Below, one piece after another: positions 56,097 through 64,000 of a stretch of DNA of 64,000 nucleotides (the first letter of the stretch is position 1; every line of letters starts with the position of its first letter). Location of the stretch: the NCBI RefSeq assembly GCF_017995515.1, contig NZ_JAGOIT010000004.1, forward strand, positions 1 through 64,000, in the 5' to 3' direction. The position numbers and the translations under genes were made by a program. The stretch is from Propionivibrio sp. Lineage in GTDB: Bacteria; Pseudomonadota; Gammaproteobacteria; Burkholderiales; Rhodocyclaceae. The notes beneath the pieces are model-generated. The model was not told the origin of the DNA and did no database searches. It saw only the letters and a list, made by a program, of their open reading frames with translations.

Positions 56097-56981
56097 ATGA
56101 AGAAGTTTTCCAGCATCCTTGCAGTGACCGACTTTTCCGGTCCGGCGCATCATGCAGTCGAGCGTGCGGCAAGGATCTCCAAGGAAACCGGGGCAATGCT
56201 AACGCTGTTGCACGTTTTGGAACCACCGCCGATGGAAACGCTCAAGCTGCTGTGGTCCGACAAGCTGCCGCTTTCCACGGCCGAAGCAGTCGAAGCTGCG
56301 AGGCAAAAGCTCGACGAACTCGCGGCAAGCCTTCTTGAGCGGCACCAGATCTCCGTCCGCCCCCAAGTCGTCCTGGGCAACTTTTTATCGGAGCTTACGC
56401 GGCAGGCCGATGCTGCCGCGGCCGATCTGATCGTCTGCGGGGACTCCGGCGAGAGCGCTGTTCAGCATCTTCTGGTCGGAACAACAGTGGAACGAATCAT
56501 CGGCCACGCGCGTTGCCCGGTGCTGATCGTCAAGCGGCCTGCCCGCCAAAGCTACGGAAGCGTTCTGGTCGCCGTTGACCTCTCACCGACTTCGTCCCGC
56601 TCCATCGATGAAGCCATGGCGCTTGCTCCCAATGCCGAGTACGTGCTTCTTCATGCCTTCGACGCACCGTTCGCCGAAAAACTGAAGAACGCCGAGGTCG
56701 GAGAAAAACTGCTGACACACTACCGGGTCGGCGCGCGCAACGACGCGCTCGCGCACATGCACGCCATGAGCGACGCAGCTGGCTTGCCAAGCGGGACAAC
56801 CCGTTTTTCGGTACTGCAAGGCGACCCTTTCCGCCGCATCCTCGAATATGATCAGACACACGTCCTTGATCTGATCGTGCTTGCCCGGAGCGGCCATCGA
56901 CTTCTCGAAGCCCTGTTCGTCGGCAGCGTCACCCGCCACGTCGTCGACCGTTCGCACTGCGATGTCTTCGTCTCGACCTGA
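56097..56981 (+). CDS. Tandem universal stress protein
   Basis: 294 residues with two UspA domains. Domain 1: FSSILAVTDFSGPAHHAVERA, DLIVCGDSGE and VERIIGHARCPVLIVKR. Domain 2: YGSVLVAVDLSPTSSRSIDEA, DLIVLARSGHR, then LFVGSVTRHVVDRSHCDVFV. The ATP-binding G-x2-G-x9-G(S/T) is only partly kept. GGGAGACAGCC is upstream of ATG 56097. It lies alone after a 228-bp gap on the other side of the aldo/keto reductase. Confidence 0.92.
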   Translation: MKKFSSILAVTDFSGPAHHAVERAARISKETGAMLTLLHVLEPPPMETLKLLWSDKLPLSTAEAVEAARQKLDELAASLLERHQISVRPQVVLGNFLSELTRQADAAAADLIVCGDSGESAVQHLLVGTTVERIIGHARCPVLIVKRPARQSYGSVLVAVDLSPTSSRSIDEAMALAPNAEYVLLHAFDAPFAEKLKNAEVGEKLLTHYRVGARNDALAHMHAMSDAAGLPSGTTRFSVLQGDPFRRILEYDQTHVLDLIVLARSGHRLLEALFVGSVTRHVVDRSHCDVFVST

Positions 56982-57192
56982 CCCTCGGTCGCACCGCCAG
57001 CAACCGGTACGGGCACGATTTTCCGATCAATCACCTTGCGGTATCCTCCGCAAACCCGGAGTCCAACACGGTCGCGGGTGGACGGCGCTCGAATCTCGAG
57101 CCCGTCGTGACGCCGACGACCAACAATGACCGGAACGATTCAGGACAATGCCCCGCTCGCCTCACAGTCAAATCAGCCCACAAAACACGCCC

Positions 57193-57915
57193 ATGACCGT
57201 TACTTCCACCGCCTGCCCGGCCTGCCGGCAGCCGATGTCGCACCTCAAGCTGCCACGACGCGACAGCGGCCATGTCGACCTCGACCTCTGCTTCGCCTGC
57301 CAGGGCATCTGGTTCGACGAGTTCGAGAGCTACCAGATCAGCCCAGGCGGGATCATCGAGTTGTTCAAGCTGATCCACGCGCACCGCGACGAAATGCGCA
57401 CGCCACACCCGGCCAGGCTGCAATGCCCGCGCTGCAACGACGCGCTGCTCCCCGTGCTCGACGTCGCCAAAAGCGGCCGTTTCACTTACCAGCGCTGCCT
57501 GCAGAAGCACGGGCGTTTCATCGTGTTCGCCCAGTTCATGATCGAGAAGGGCTTTGTCCGCCAGCTGGCGCCGATGGAGGTCAAGGCGCTTGCCGCGCGC
57601 GTCGGCACGATCCACTGTTCGGGCTGTGGCGCGCCGGTCGACATCCGCACCGAATCGGTCTGCAGCCACTGTGCGGCACCAATCGCCATCCTCGATCAGG
57701 AAGCCGTCGAGACGGCGCTCGCCGGCTACCACACGAAGGAAATCGCCAACAACCGGCGCGATCCGGAGGCGATGGCCGAGGCGCTGCTTGAAATCGAGCG
57801 GCAACGCAGTCCTCGCGCCGGACGAAAGGCGACATCGAATCTCGGCCTCGACATGGAGATCGGCGATCTGGTCATCGCCGGCATCGGGCTCGCATGCAAA
57901 CTGCTTATCAAGTAG
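57193..57915 (+). CDS. Zinc-ribbon protein (TFIIB-type zinc finger, zf-TFIIB family)
   Basis: 240 residues with several Cys pairs. Ribbon 1 is CPACRQPMSHLKLP...LDLCFACQGIWFDEFE, typical of the zf-TFIIB family (C-x2-C...L-D-x-C-x-x-C-x-G-x-W-x-D). Ribbon 2 is LQCPRCNDALLPV...RCLQKHGRF. Ribbon 3 is IHCSGCGAPVDIR...CSHCAAPIAILD. The tail has a hydrophobic end (LVIAGIGLACKLL). Function unknown; possibly nucleic-acid or protein binding. Start chosen at ATG 57193, just before the first Cys pair. Confidence 0.75.
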   Translation: MTVTSTACPACRQPMSHLKLPRRDSGHVDLDLCFACQGIWFDEFESYQISPGGIIELFKLIHAHRDEMRTPHPARLQCPRCNDALLPVLDVAKSGRFTYQRCLQKHGRFIVFAQFMIEKGFVRQLAPMEVKALAARVGTIHCSGCGAPVDIRTESVCSHCAAPIAILDQEAVETALAGYHTKEIANNRRDPEAMAEALLEIERQRSPRAGRKATSNLGLDMEIGDLVIAGIGLACKLLIK

Positions 57916-57986
57916 TCGGCAACACCCGCACGCCGGTTCGATAGGCATTTACGCAATGGCGAAACGAGGCGGCGGTCTGCGCCTGC

Positions 57987-58298
57987 TCACATGCGAGAAC
58001 GAATGGTTGCGGCACGCATTAGCAGCATGGTCGTCACCGGCGACGTGATAAGGATGAACGCGACGATCAGCACTTCCTGAACAACGGGCCGATTCGCCAG
58101 GGCCGAGGAGACGAGCATCGACGCGAACACCACGCAGAATGTTCCCATTGACGCGCCCAGCGTTGGCGCATGGATACGCGCGTAGAACGGCTCGAAGCGG
58201 AACAGTCCCACCGCCCCGATGAGCGTGAACAAACCGCCGCAAAAGAGAAGCAGGGCGGCCGGCAGCGCGGCCCAAAGCGGGACATGTTCGGCACTCAT
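57987..58298 (-). CDS. mnhG: Mrp Na+/H+ antiporter subunit G
   Basis: 103 residues, three hydrophobic helices. ALPAALLLFCGGLFTLIGAVGLFRF and FYARIHAPTLGASMGTF are the MnhG/PhaG signature. The last 20 residues are basic. Last gene of the operon; the start overlaps the mnhF stop by 4 bases. A small subunit needed for assembly of the Mrp complex. Confidence 0.92.
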   Translation of the reverse strand: MSAEHVPLWAALPAALLLFCGGLFTLIGAVGLFRFEPFYARIHAPTLGASMGTFCVVFASMLVSSALANRPVVQEVLIVAFILITSPVTTMLLMRAATIRSRM

Positions 58299-58576
58299 GG
58301 CTCGATGACCTCGCCGCGCAGCAGGAACTTGGCCAAGGCAGCCGAGCCGACAAAACCAAACAAGGCAATGACCAGCGCAATACCGAAGTAGGTCGACGAC
58401 CCGAAACCGATGCCGAGTGCAAGCATGGTCAGCATGCTGCAGACGTACAGCGTATCGAGCGCCAGAATGCGGTCCTCAGCGGCCGGCCCTCGCAGCAAAC
58501 GCAGAAAGGCGAGGAGCATGGCTAGAGCGAAACAAACCAGTGCGAACTGCACTGCCCACGTCAGCAAGGCATTCAT
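58295..58576 (-). CDS. mnhF: Mrp Na+/H+ antiporter subunit F
   Basis: 93 residues, three hydrophobic helices. FLRLLRGPAAEDRILALDTLY is the MnhF signature (G-P-x-x-x-DR-x-x-A-x-D). The ATG lies 1 base from the end of the 184-bp repeat, and the repeat end GGTGAGGTTTTCAGG provides its only SD-like sequence. It overlaps mnhG by 4 bases. Confidence 0.92.
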   Translation of the reverse strand: MNALLTWAVQFALVCFALAMLLAFLRLLRGPAAEDRILALDTLYVCSMLTMLALGIGFGSSTYFGIALVIALFGFVGSAALAKFLLRGEVIEP

Positions 58577-58577
58577 C

Positions 58578-58761
58578 CTGAAAACCTCACCGCAAAGGCG
58601 CGAAGGCGCAAAGATCGCAAAGGAAACAACAGGTTGATCGTACTTGACCATTCACCCTGTGGGTAGCGATGGAAGACAGGTGCTGTTCGCGTAGCGCTTT
58701 GATTTTCTTTGCGGACCTTTGTGATCTTTGCGCCTTTTCGGTGAAGAACCGAGTTTTTCAG
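58578..58761. repeat. 184-bp palindrome-ended dispersed repeat, copy B
   Basis: Same length as copy A (35209-35392), with matching ends CTGAAAACCTCACCGCAAAG and GGTGAAGAACCGAGTTTTTC. It lies exactly between mnhE (stop at 58764) and mnhF (start 58576), with 1-2 bp spared on each side. Confidence 0.88.
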
Positions 58762-58763
58762 GT

Positions 58764-59252
58764 TCATTCAAATATCTCCATGAGCGGACGTTCATAGTGT
58801 TGTTTGACCTTCTGCACCCACGCGGCTTCGTCTGCGAGATCGAGAACGTGGAGGTTCAATTCGTTGCGCGCGGTGTCGTGTCCCGCCCAAACCGTGCCCG
58901 GCGTACCGGTGATGATGATGGTCAACATCGCCAAACCGTGCGGATCGCGCAGGTCGAGCGGTATCTTCACGAACCCCGCCCGTGGCGGGTGTCGTGTCCC
59001 GCTCAGAATGAGGCGCGCGACGCCGAGATTCGAATGGACGATATCGACGAAGACTTGCCAGCACAGCGCAACCGCCGTTAACAGGTGCTTGGGCCTGGAA
59101 CGCAAAGGCCGCAGAAGAGCGGTACCGACAGTAATCAGGCTGGCGGCAAGCAGGCCAAGCGCAACGTTGGCAAAGGACAGATCCTGAGTGAGCAGCAACC
59201 AGACCACCAACAAGGAGAACGGCAGCAACGGCCCGTTTGGACTGTATCTCAT
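58764..59252 (-). CDS. mnhE: Mrp Na+/H+ antiporter subunit E
   Basis: 162 residues. N-terminal hydrophobic helices (LLPFSLLVVWLLLTQDLSF, ALGLLAASLITVGTALL) are followed by the cytoplasmic MnhE domain: ILSGTRHPPRAGFVKIPLDL, GLAMLTIIITGTPGTVW. It overlaps mnhD by 4 bases. The C-terminus ends MEIFE, two bases from the 184-bp repeat. Confidence 0.93.
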   Translation of the reverse strand: MRYSPNGPLLPFSLLVVWLLLTQDLSFANVALGLLAASLITVGTALLRPLRSRPKHLLTAVALCWQVFVDIVHSNLGVARLILSGTRHPPRAGFVKIPLDLRDPHGLAMLTIIITGTPGTVWAGHDTARNELNLHVLDLADEAAWVQKVKQHYERPLMEIFE

Positions 59253-60871
59253 CGCGCCTCTCCGACCGCCCTTGCCTGCGGCGGAAAAACGGTGCGTACG
59301 TAGGTCGGCGCGTCATGCAGCGACTGTGCGGCGGCGTTAAAGAAGGTCATCGCCGGTCCTGCCGCGAAAGTAAGCACGACGCACAACGAGAGCAGCAAGG
59401 CGACGGGTGCTGCCTCGATCAACTGAAGGCGCGGCGTTGGACGATTGCCCTCCCAGAACATCCGGACGCCTATCCGGGAAAGCGCAATCAGGCCGACCAG
59501 TCCGGACAACAGTAGCGCGGCGACAAACAATACGATGTGCGCCATCGGTGCGTGAGGTTGCGCGGCAACGGCTGACGAAATCAGCGCGAACTTGCCGACG
59601 AAACCGGAAAGCGGCGGCAAGCCGGACAAAAGCAGCGCGCAGGAAAAGAAGGCAAGCCCAAGAAAGGCCATCGCCGCCGGAATGGCCACGCCAGCCAGTT
59701 CGTAAGTGTTCTCGGCATCGTACCGATCCTGCAGGCCGAAGGCTTCGAAGCTGATGGCCAGCATATCTGCCGCGGCCGAGCGGTTGCGCTCGGCCATCTC
59801 GGCCAGCAGGAAGAAAGCACCGCTGGCGAGAACCGAACTGACCAGGTAATACAGCGCCGGCCCGGTGAGCGTGGTGCCGACAAAGCCGAAGGCCGCCAGC
59901 AGCGTCCCCGAGGAAACGATCACCAGGAAGCCGGCCAAACGATCGAGCTTTTGCGCGGCAAGCACGCCACAAGACCCCGCGGCGATCGTCGCGAGCCCGC
60001 AGAAAAACAGCCAGTCGCCTTCGAAGGGTGCCGGTGCGCCAACCTCTTGCAGCAAAACGGAAAAACGCAGGAGTGCGTACACCCCGACTTTGGTCAGCAC
60101 CGCGAACACACCCGCCACGGGCGGCGTGGCGGAACCATAGGTGGCGGGTAGCCAGAAATTCAGCGGCCAGGCCCCTGCCTTGACCAGGAAGACGATCCCC
60201 AATAGCGCCGCACCAATGTCGAACAGGCTGCGCTCGGCGCCGTCCAGCTGTGCCACACGCTGCGCCAGCTCGGCCATGTTCAAGGTGCCGGTCACGCCGT
60301 AAATCAACGCGGCGGCCAGCAGGAACAACGCCGAGGCCACCAGATTCACCACGATGTAGTGCATGGCCGACTTGACGCGCAGCGGTCCCGATCCGTGCAA
60401 TACGAGGCCATAGGATGCGGTGAGCATGACCTCGAAGAAGACAAACAGGTTGAAGATGTCGCCAGTCAGGAAAGCGCCGCTCAACCCCATAAGCAGAAAC
60501 TGGAAGAGCGACAGGTAATGGCTCCCCGCGCGCTCCCATCGGGCAAAGGAGTAGATCAGCGTCGTCAGCCCGAGGAAGGACGACAAAGTCAACATGACCG
60601 CCGCCAGACGATCGACCACGAGCACGATGCCGAACGGCGCAGACCAGCTTCCAACGGCATACACGCCCGCCTCACCCGCCCAGGCTGCTTCAATCATGCC
60701 ACCGGTCATGGCGAGCAAAATCCCCGCGACGACGAGTTGAGCCAAGGTCGCGCCGACGGCCAGCATCGCTCGCGCGCCGTGCCGGGTATCGCGGAGCATC
60801 AGCAGCACAGCCCCCGCGCAGAAGGGAATCAGAACGGGCAGGATCGGCCAATGGAGTTGCCAGCCAGTCAT
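59249..60871 (-). CDS. mnhD: Mrp Na+/H+ antiporter subunit D
   Basis: 540 residues, about 14 membrane helices of the Nuo-L/M/N-like fold. HYLSLFQFLLMGLSGAFLTGDIFNLFVFFEVMLTASYGLVL is the conserved region with the proton-path Glu (FFEVM). LVKAGAWPLNFWLPATYGSATPP carries the conserved Lys and Pro segment. A pumping subunit of the Mrp complex. Its start is 61 bases downstream of the mnhC stop and its stop overlaps mnhE. Confidence 0.95.
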   Translation of the reverse strand: MTGWQLHWPILPVLIPFCAGAVLLMLRDTRHGARAMLAVGATLAQLVVAGILLAMTGGMIEAAWAGEAGVYAVGSWSAPFGIVLVVDRLAAVMLTLSSFLGLTTLIYSFARWERAGSHYLSLFQFLLMGLSGAFLTGDIFNLFVFFEVMLTASYGLVLHGSGPLRVKSAMHYIVVNLVASALFLLAAALIYGVTGTLNMAELAQRVAQLDGAERSLFDIGAALLGIVFLVKAGAWPLNFWLPATYGSATPPVAGVFAVLTKVGVYALLRFSVLLQEVGAPAPFEGDWLFFCGLATIAAGSCGVLAAQKLDRLAGFLVIVSSGTLLAAFGFVGTTLTGPALYYLVSSVLASGAFFLLAEMAERNRSAAADMLAISFEAFGLQDRYDAENTYELAGVAIPAAMAFLGLAFFSCALLLSGLPPLSGFVGKFALISSAVAAQPHAPMAHIVLFVAALLLSGLVGLIALSRIGVRMFWEGNRPTPRLQLIEAAPVALLLSLCVVLTFAAGPAMTFFNAAAQSLHDAPTYVRTVFPPQARAVGEAR

Positions 60872-60932
60872 GATCCGCTCTCCGAAAAATCAGTGGAAAG
60901 CTGAATGACGATCATTGCGTAACGCCCCGACA

Positions 60933-61268
60933 TCAACCGGCCTCCGGCTCCCGCCCGTCAACGTGGTCTGTGCCATTCAAACCGCGCGAGGCCAGCAACA
61001 CAACAAGAAAGAGCGCCGTGCAAGCGAAGCCGATGACAATGGCCGTGAGTACGAGCGCCTGTGGAACCGGATCGGTGTACAGGGCGCGTACCGGATCAAT
61101 CAGCGGCATGGCGTCGATGCGCAAGCGCCCCATGGCAAAAATGAAGAGATTGACCGCGTAGGAAAGGAGCGACAGCCCCATGATGACCTGAAAGGTGCGC
61201 GGACGCAGCAGCAGGTAGACACCGGCACCACCAAGAACACCAATCGCTGCAGAAAGTACGATTTCCAT
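60933..61268 (-). CDS. mnhC: Mrp Na+/H+ antiporter subunit C
   Basis: 111 residues, a NuoK-like protein with three helices: LSAAIGVLGGAGVYLLLR, QVIMGLSLLSYAVNLFIFAMG (conserved GLSLLSxAVNL) and PVPQALVLTAIVIGFACTALFL. I chose ATG 61268, overlapping the mnhAB stop by 1 base (TGATG); the frame extends upstream but inside mnhAB. Confidence 0.95.
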   Translation of the reverse strand: MEIVLSAAIGVLGGAGVYLLLRPRTFQVIMGLSLLSYAVNLFIFAMGRLRIDAMPLIDPVRALYTDPVPQALVLTAIVIGFACTALFLVVLLASRGLNGTDHVDGREPEAG

Positions 61269-64000
61269 CAGGGCACTCCGTTTGGCCTGCGCGCCGCACC
61301 GCGCAGGGACTGGTGGGCAATCGCCACGAGCATGAGCACGGTGGCACCGAAAACCAGCAGATAGACCCCGAGATCGAAAAGCAGCACGCTCGACAGATGG
61401 ATCTCGCCGAGCACGGGGAACGAGCCGTGCCACGACTGGCTGGTCAGGAACGTGGTGTCAACACTCCACGCCATGAGCCCTGCCGCGACGGCGCATAACA
61501 GCCCGAGGGCGATACAGGCCAGCGGCCGAACTCGCAGATACCACTCGACCCACAGCGTACCGCCAACGATGTACTGCATGATGACCGCCGCCGCCAGCAT
61601 GAGCCCGCCCACGAAGCCGCCGCCGGGGGCGTTGTGTCCACGCAGAAAGAAAAACACCGACGCGAGCATCGCCACCGGCAACAGCAGGCGCACAAGCACC
61701 GCAGGCAGCATCAGGTAACCCGGCGGCAACGTGGCCGCGGGATCGAACGCCTCCACCGCGCCAGCCTCATCCTGTTCGCTTTGCTGGCGTGGCAACGGCA
61801 CGCTTTCCGGCGCCGGGCGGAAGCGGCGCAGCAGCGCAAACACGCTGAGCGCGACGATACCGAGCACCGTGATCTCGCCGAAGGTATCAAAACCCCGAAA
61901 GTCGACCAGGATGACGTTGACCACATTGAGCCCTTCGCCTAGCGGCAACGCCTGCTCAATGAAAAACGGCGAGATGCCATCCACGTCCGGACGGCTCAAA
62001 ACTGCATAAGCGAGACCAGCCAGGCCGATTCCGCAGGCAGTCGCAATGACTACATCGCGCACCCGACGCAACTGCGTGGTTGGCGCCGGCCCGCGTTCCC
62101 TGCCGTAATGTTGATCCCGACGCGGCAGCCAGCGTAGCCCGAGCAGGATGAGCACCACGGTTACCACTTCGACGGTCAATTGCGTCAAAGCCAGATCTGG
62201 CGCGGAGAACCAGACAAAGGTCAGGCAGGCCGCCAACCCGGCGCCTCCGGACATGATCAGCGCAGCCAGGCGATGGAACTTGGCCATCCACGCGACACCC
62301 AGCGCGCAGGCCGCACCGATCATCCACAACAGTGCGAACGCCGGATCGACGGGCAACAGGGAACGCTCGCCCCACGCCGTCGTTCCGGCCAGCGCCGTCA
62401 GCAATGCGGCACTCAAGGCGAGCACAAAGACGACAAGCAACTGCACCTGCAAACGCTCGGACCAGATACGCTGCATCGTCGCACTGGCCCCGCGCGTGAT
62501 CGCCAGCAAGAAGGAATCGAACATGCGCTTGCCGTCGATGTGTTCAAGCACCGGCACCGTGTCGCCGGTGCGTCGCAAAAACACGCGATACAGCAATGCA
62601 CCGCCGGCGAGCGCAGCCATGCTCATGTAAAGCGGCAGATTGAAGCCGTGCCAGACGGCCAGATCGTACGACGGCAACGCCTCACCGAGGATGGCTCGGG
62701 TGGCCAGCTCAAGAAACGGGCCGACGGTCAACGCCGGGAAAATGCCGACCAACACGCAGGCGAGGACCAGCAAGGCGCTCGGCAGCAGCATCCAGCGGGT
62801 CGGTTCATGCGGCGCGCGCGGCAGATCGTTCGGCGGCGGCCCGAGGAAAACCTGGTGGATGAAACGCAGCGAATAGGCCACGCTAAACATCCCGGCGAGC
62901 GTTGCTGCGAGCGGCAACGTCACTTGCTGCCAGCCCGGGCGGTCGAGGAACACCGTCTCGGCGAAGAACATTTCCTTCGACAGAAAACCGTTGAGCAACG
63001 GAACACCGGCCATCGCGGCGGCCGCCACCATGGCCAGCGCGGCAGTCATCGGCATGGCACGGTAGAGGCCGGACAAGCGCTGCAGGTTACGCGTACCCGT
63101 TTCATGATCGACGATGCCGGTGGCCATGAACAACGTCGCCTTGAAGGTCGCGTGGTTCGCGATGTGGAACACTGCCGCAACCAGCGCCAGCCGGCTGTTC
63201 ATGCCGAGCAGCAAGGTAATGAGCCCGAGGTGGCTGATCGTCGAATAGGCAAGCACGCCTTTCATGTCCTGCTGGAAGATCGCCATGTAGCCGCCGAGCA
63301 ACAGCGAGCACAGCCCTGCTCCGCCGACGATCCAGAACCATGCATCGCTCCCGGCCAACACCGGCCACAACCGCGCAAGCAGGAAGACGCCAGCCTTGAC
63401 CATCGTTGCCGAGTGCAGATAGGCGGAAACAGGGGTCGGCGCGGCCATCGCGTGCGGCAACCAGAAATGAAACGGAAACTGCGCGCTCTTGGTCAGGGCA
63501 CCGAGCACGATCAGCGACAACGCTGCCGGATAGCCCGGATGGCCGAGCAGGGAATCCCCCGCCGCGAGCACGACATCCAGATCGTAGCCACCGGCCATCT
63601 GCCCGAGCAGCAAGACGCCGCCGAACAGCGCCAGACCGCCCGCACCCGTAACGATGAACGCCATGCGCGCACCGCGCCGCGCCTCGCCACGATGGTGCCA
63701 GTAGGCGATCAGCATGAACGAGGAAAGACTGGTGAGTTCCCAGAACATCGCCAACTGGATCAGATTGCCGGAGAGCACGACGCCGAGCATCGCGCCCATG
63801 AAAGCGAGAAAGAACGAAAAAAACCGCGGCACAGGGTCGTCCGCCGACATGTAATAGCGAGCGTAGAGCACGACCAGCGTGCCCATGCCGGCCACCAGCA
63901 TCGCGAACAGCCAGGCAAAGCCGTCCATGCGCAACTGGAAATCCAGCCCGAGTACCGGAGCCCAGGGAACGGTCAGGCGCACCACGCCGTCGGCGACCAC
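61268..64000 (-). CDS. mnhA: Mrp Na+/H+ antiporter fused subunit AB (5' end outside window)
   Basis: At least 910 residues, N-terminus outside the window. Nuo-L-like subunit A region: [36 protein letters not shown] (Glu in the proton path), [36 protein letters not shown] and [22 protein letters not shown]. Then comes the MrpA-specific C-terminal part with [21 protein letters not shown]. The MnhB domain (about residue 770 on) has [31 protein letters not shown]. The A-B fusion identifies a group 2, PhaAB-type Mrp operon. Confidence 0.95.
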   Translation of the reverse strand: MVADGVVRLTVPWAPVLGLDFQLRMDGFAWLFAMLVAGMGTLVVLYARYYMSADDPVPRFFSFFLAFMGAMLGVVLSGNLIQLAMFWELTSLSSFMLIAYWHHRGEARRGARMAFIVTGAGGLALFGGVLLLGQMAGGYDLDVVLAAGDSLLGHPGYPAALSLIVLGALTKSAQFPFHFWLPHAMAAPTPVSAYLHSATMVKAGVFLLARLWPVLAGSDAWFWIVGGAGLCSLLLGGYMAIFQQDMKGVLAYSTISHLGLITLLLGMNSRLALVAAVFHIANHATFKATLFMATGIVDHETGTRNLQRLSGLYRAMPMTAALAMVAAAAMAGVPLLNGFLSKEMFFAETVFLDRPGWQQVTLPLAATLAGMFSVAYSLRFIHQVFLGPPPNDLPRAPHEPTRWMLLPSALLVLACVLVGIFPALTVGPFLELATRAILGEALPSYDLAVWHGFNLPLYMSMAALAGGALLYRVFLRRTGDTVPVLEHIDGKRMFDSFLLAITRGASATMQRIWSERLQVQLLVVFVLALSAALLTALAGTTAWGERSLLPVDPAFALLWMIGAACALGVAWMAKFHRLAALIMSGGAGLAACLTFVWFSAPDLALTQLTVEVVTVVLILLGLRWLPRRDQHYGRERGPAPTTQLRRVRDVVIATACGIGLAGLAYAVLSRPDVDGISPFFIEQALPLGEGLNVVNVILVDFRGFDTFGEITVLGIVALSVFALLRRFRPAPESVPLPRQQSEQDEAGAVEAFDPAATLPPGYLMLPAVLVRLLLPVAMLASVFFFLRGHNAPGGGFVGGLMLAAAVIMQYIVGGTLWVEWYLRVRPLACIALGLLCAVAAGLMAWSVDTTFLTSQSWHGSFPVLGEIHLSSVLLFDLGVYLLVFGATVLMLVAIAHQSLRGAARRPNGVP

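Overview
The window (64 kb, GC-rich) looks chromosomal and betaproteobacterial, most likely from Rhodocyclales (inference). The reasons are the order fabI / ppiD / tRNA-Asp / tRNA-Val / lon / clpX / clpP / tig / tRNA-Leu, the hpnCDE squalene genes, a fused MnhAB-type Mrp antiporter, PPK2, and abundant REP-like palindromes. No rRNA or CRISPR array is visible.

Layout. 1-3.4 kb: heat-shock block, with cbpA-cbpM facing three tandem small heat-shock proteins across a region holding two divergent sigma-32-type promoters. 3.5-6.3 kb: two YceI proteins, cytochrome b561 and a divergent LysR regulator. 6.4-13.1 kb: a peptide-type ABC importer whose two ATPases are joined into one frame through a REP palindrome. 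13.2-15.4 kb: an MFS transporter and fabI. 15.4-23.7 kb: envelope and cytosolic protein quality control (ppiD, lon, clpX, clpP, tig) with three tRNAs. 23.8-26.8 kb: hpnCDE (squalene from farnesyl-PP). 26.8-35.1 kb: small envelope proteins, a FapA-like protein, ybbA/tesA, mnmH, OsmC and a Pat-like acyl-CoA synthetase/acetyltransferase.

35.1-47.4 kb is the accessory island. It is a type I restriction-modification operon that has taken up several modules. HsdM carries an in-frame cassette encoding a complete DUF559 (Vsr-like) nuclease bounded by GC-rich palindromes. A DUF1016 (PD-(D/E)XK) nuclease gene sits exactly at the hsdM/hsdS overlap between 23-bp direct repeats. An AAA ATPase + DUF4276 pair and a Fic AMPylase lie before hsdR. 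HsdR appears to have lost about 300 residues in frame, including its second helicase lobe. Transposase, integrase and antitoxin remnants and an apparently intact HigBA-like toxin-antitoxin pair lie at the edges. The modified hsd operon is the best candidate for an unusual or undescribed system: HsdM-DUF559 plus HsdS could act as a combined methylase-nuclease while HsdR decays.

47.9-57.9 kb: an MFS transporter, ppk2, small hypothetical genes, an FHA-EAL protein divergent from a FIST sensor/histidine kinase pair, an aldo-keto reductase, a tandem universal stress protein and a zinc-ribbon protein. 58-64 kb: a six-gene Mrp antiporter operon (mnhAB,C,D,E,F,G), cut by the window end. It is interrupted between E and F by a 184-bp palindromic repeat that also occurs at the left edge of the defence island.
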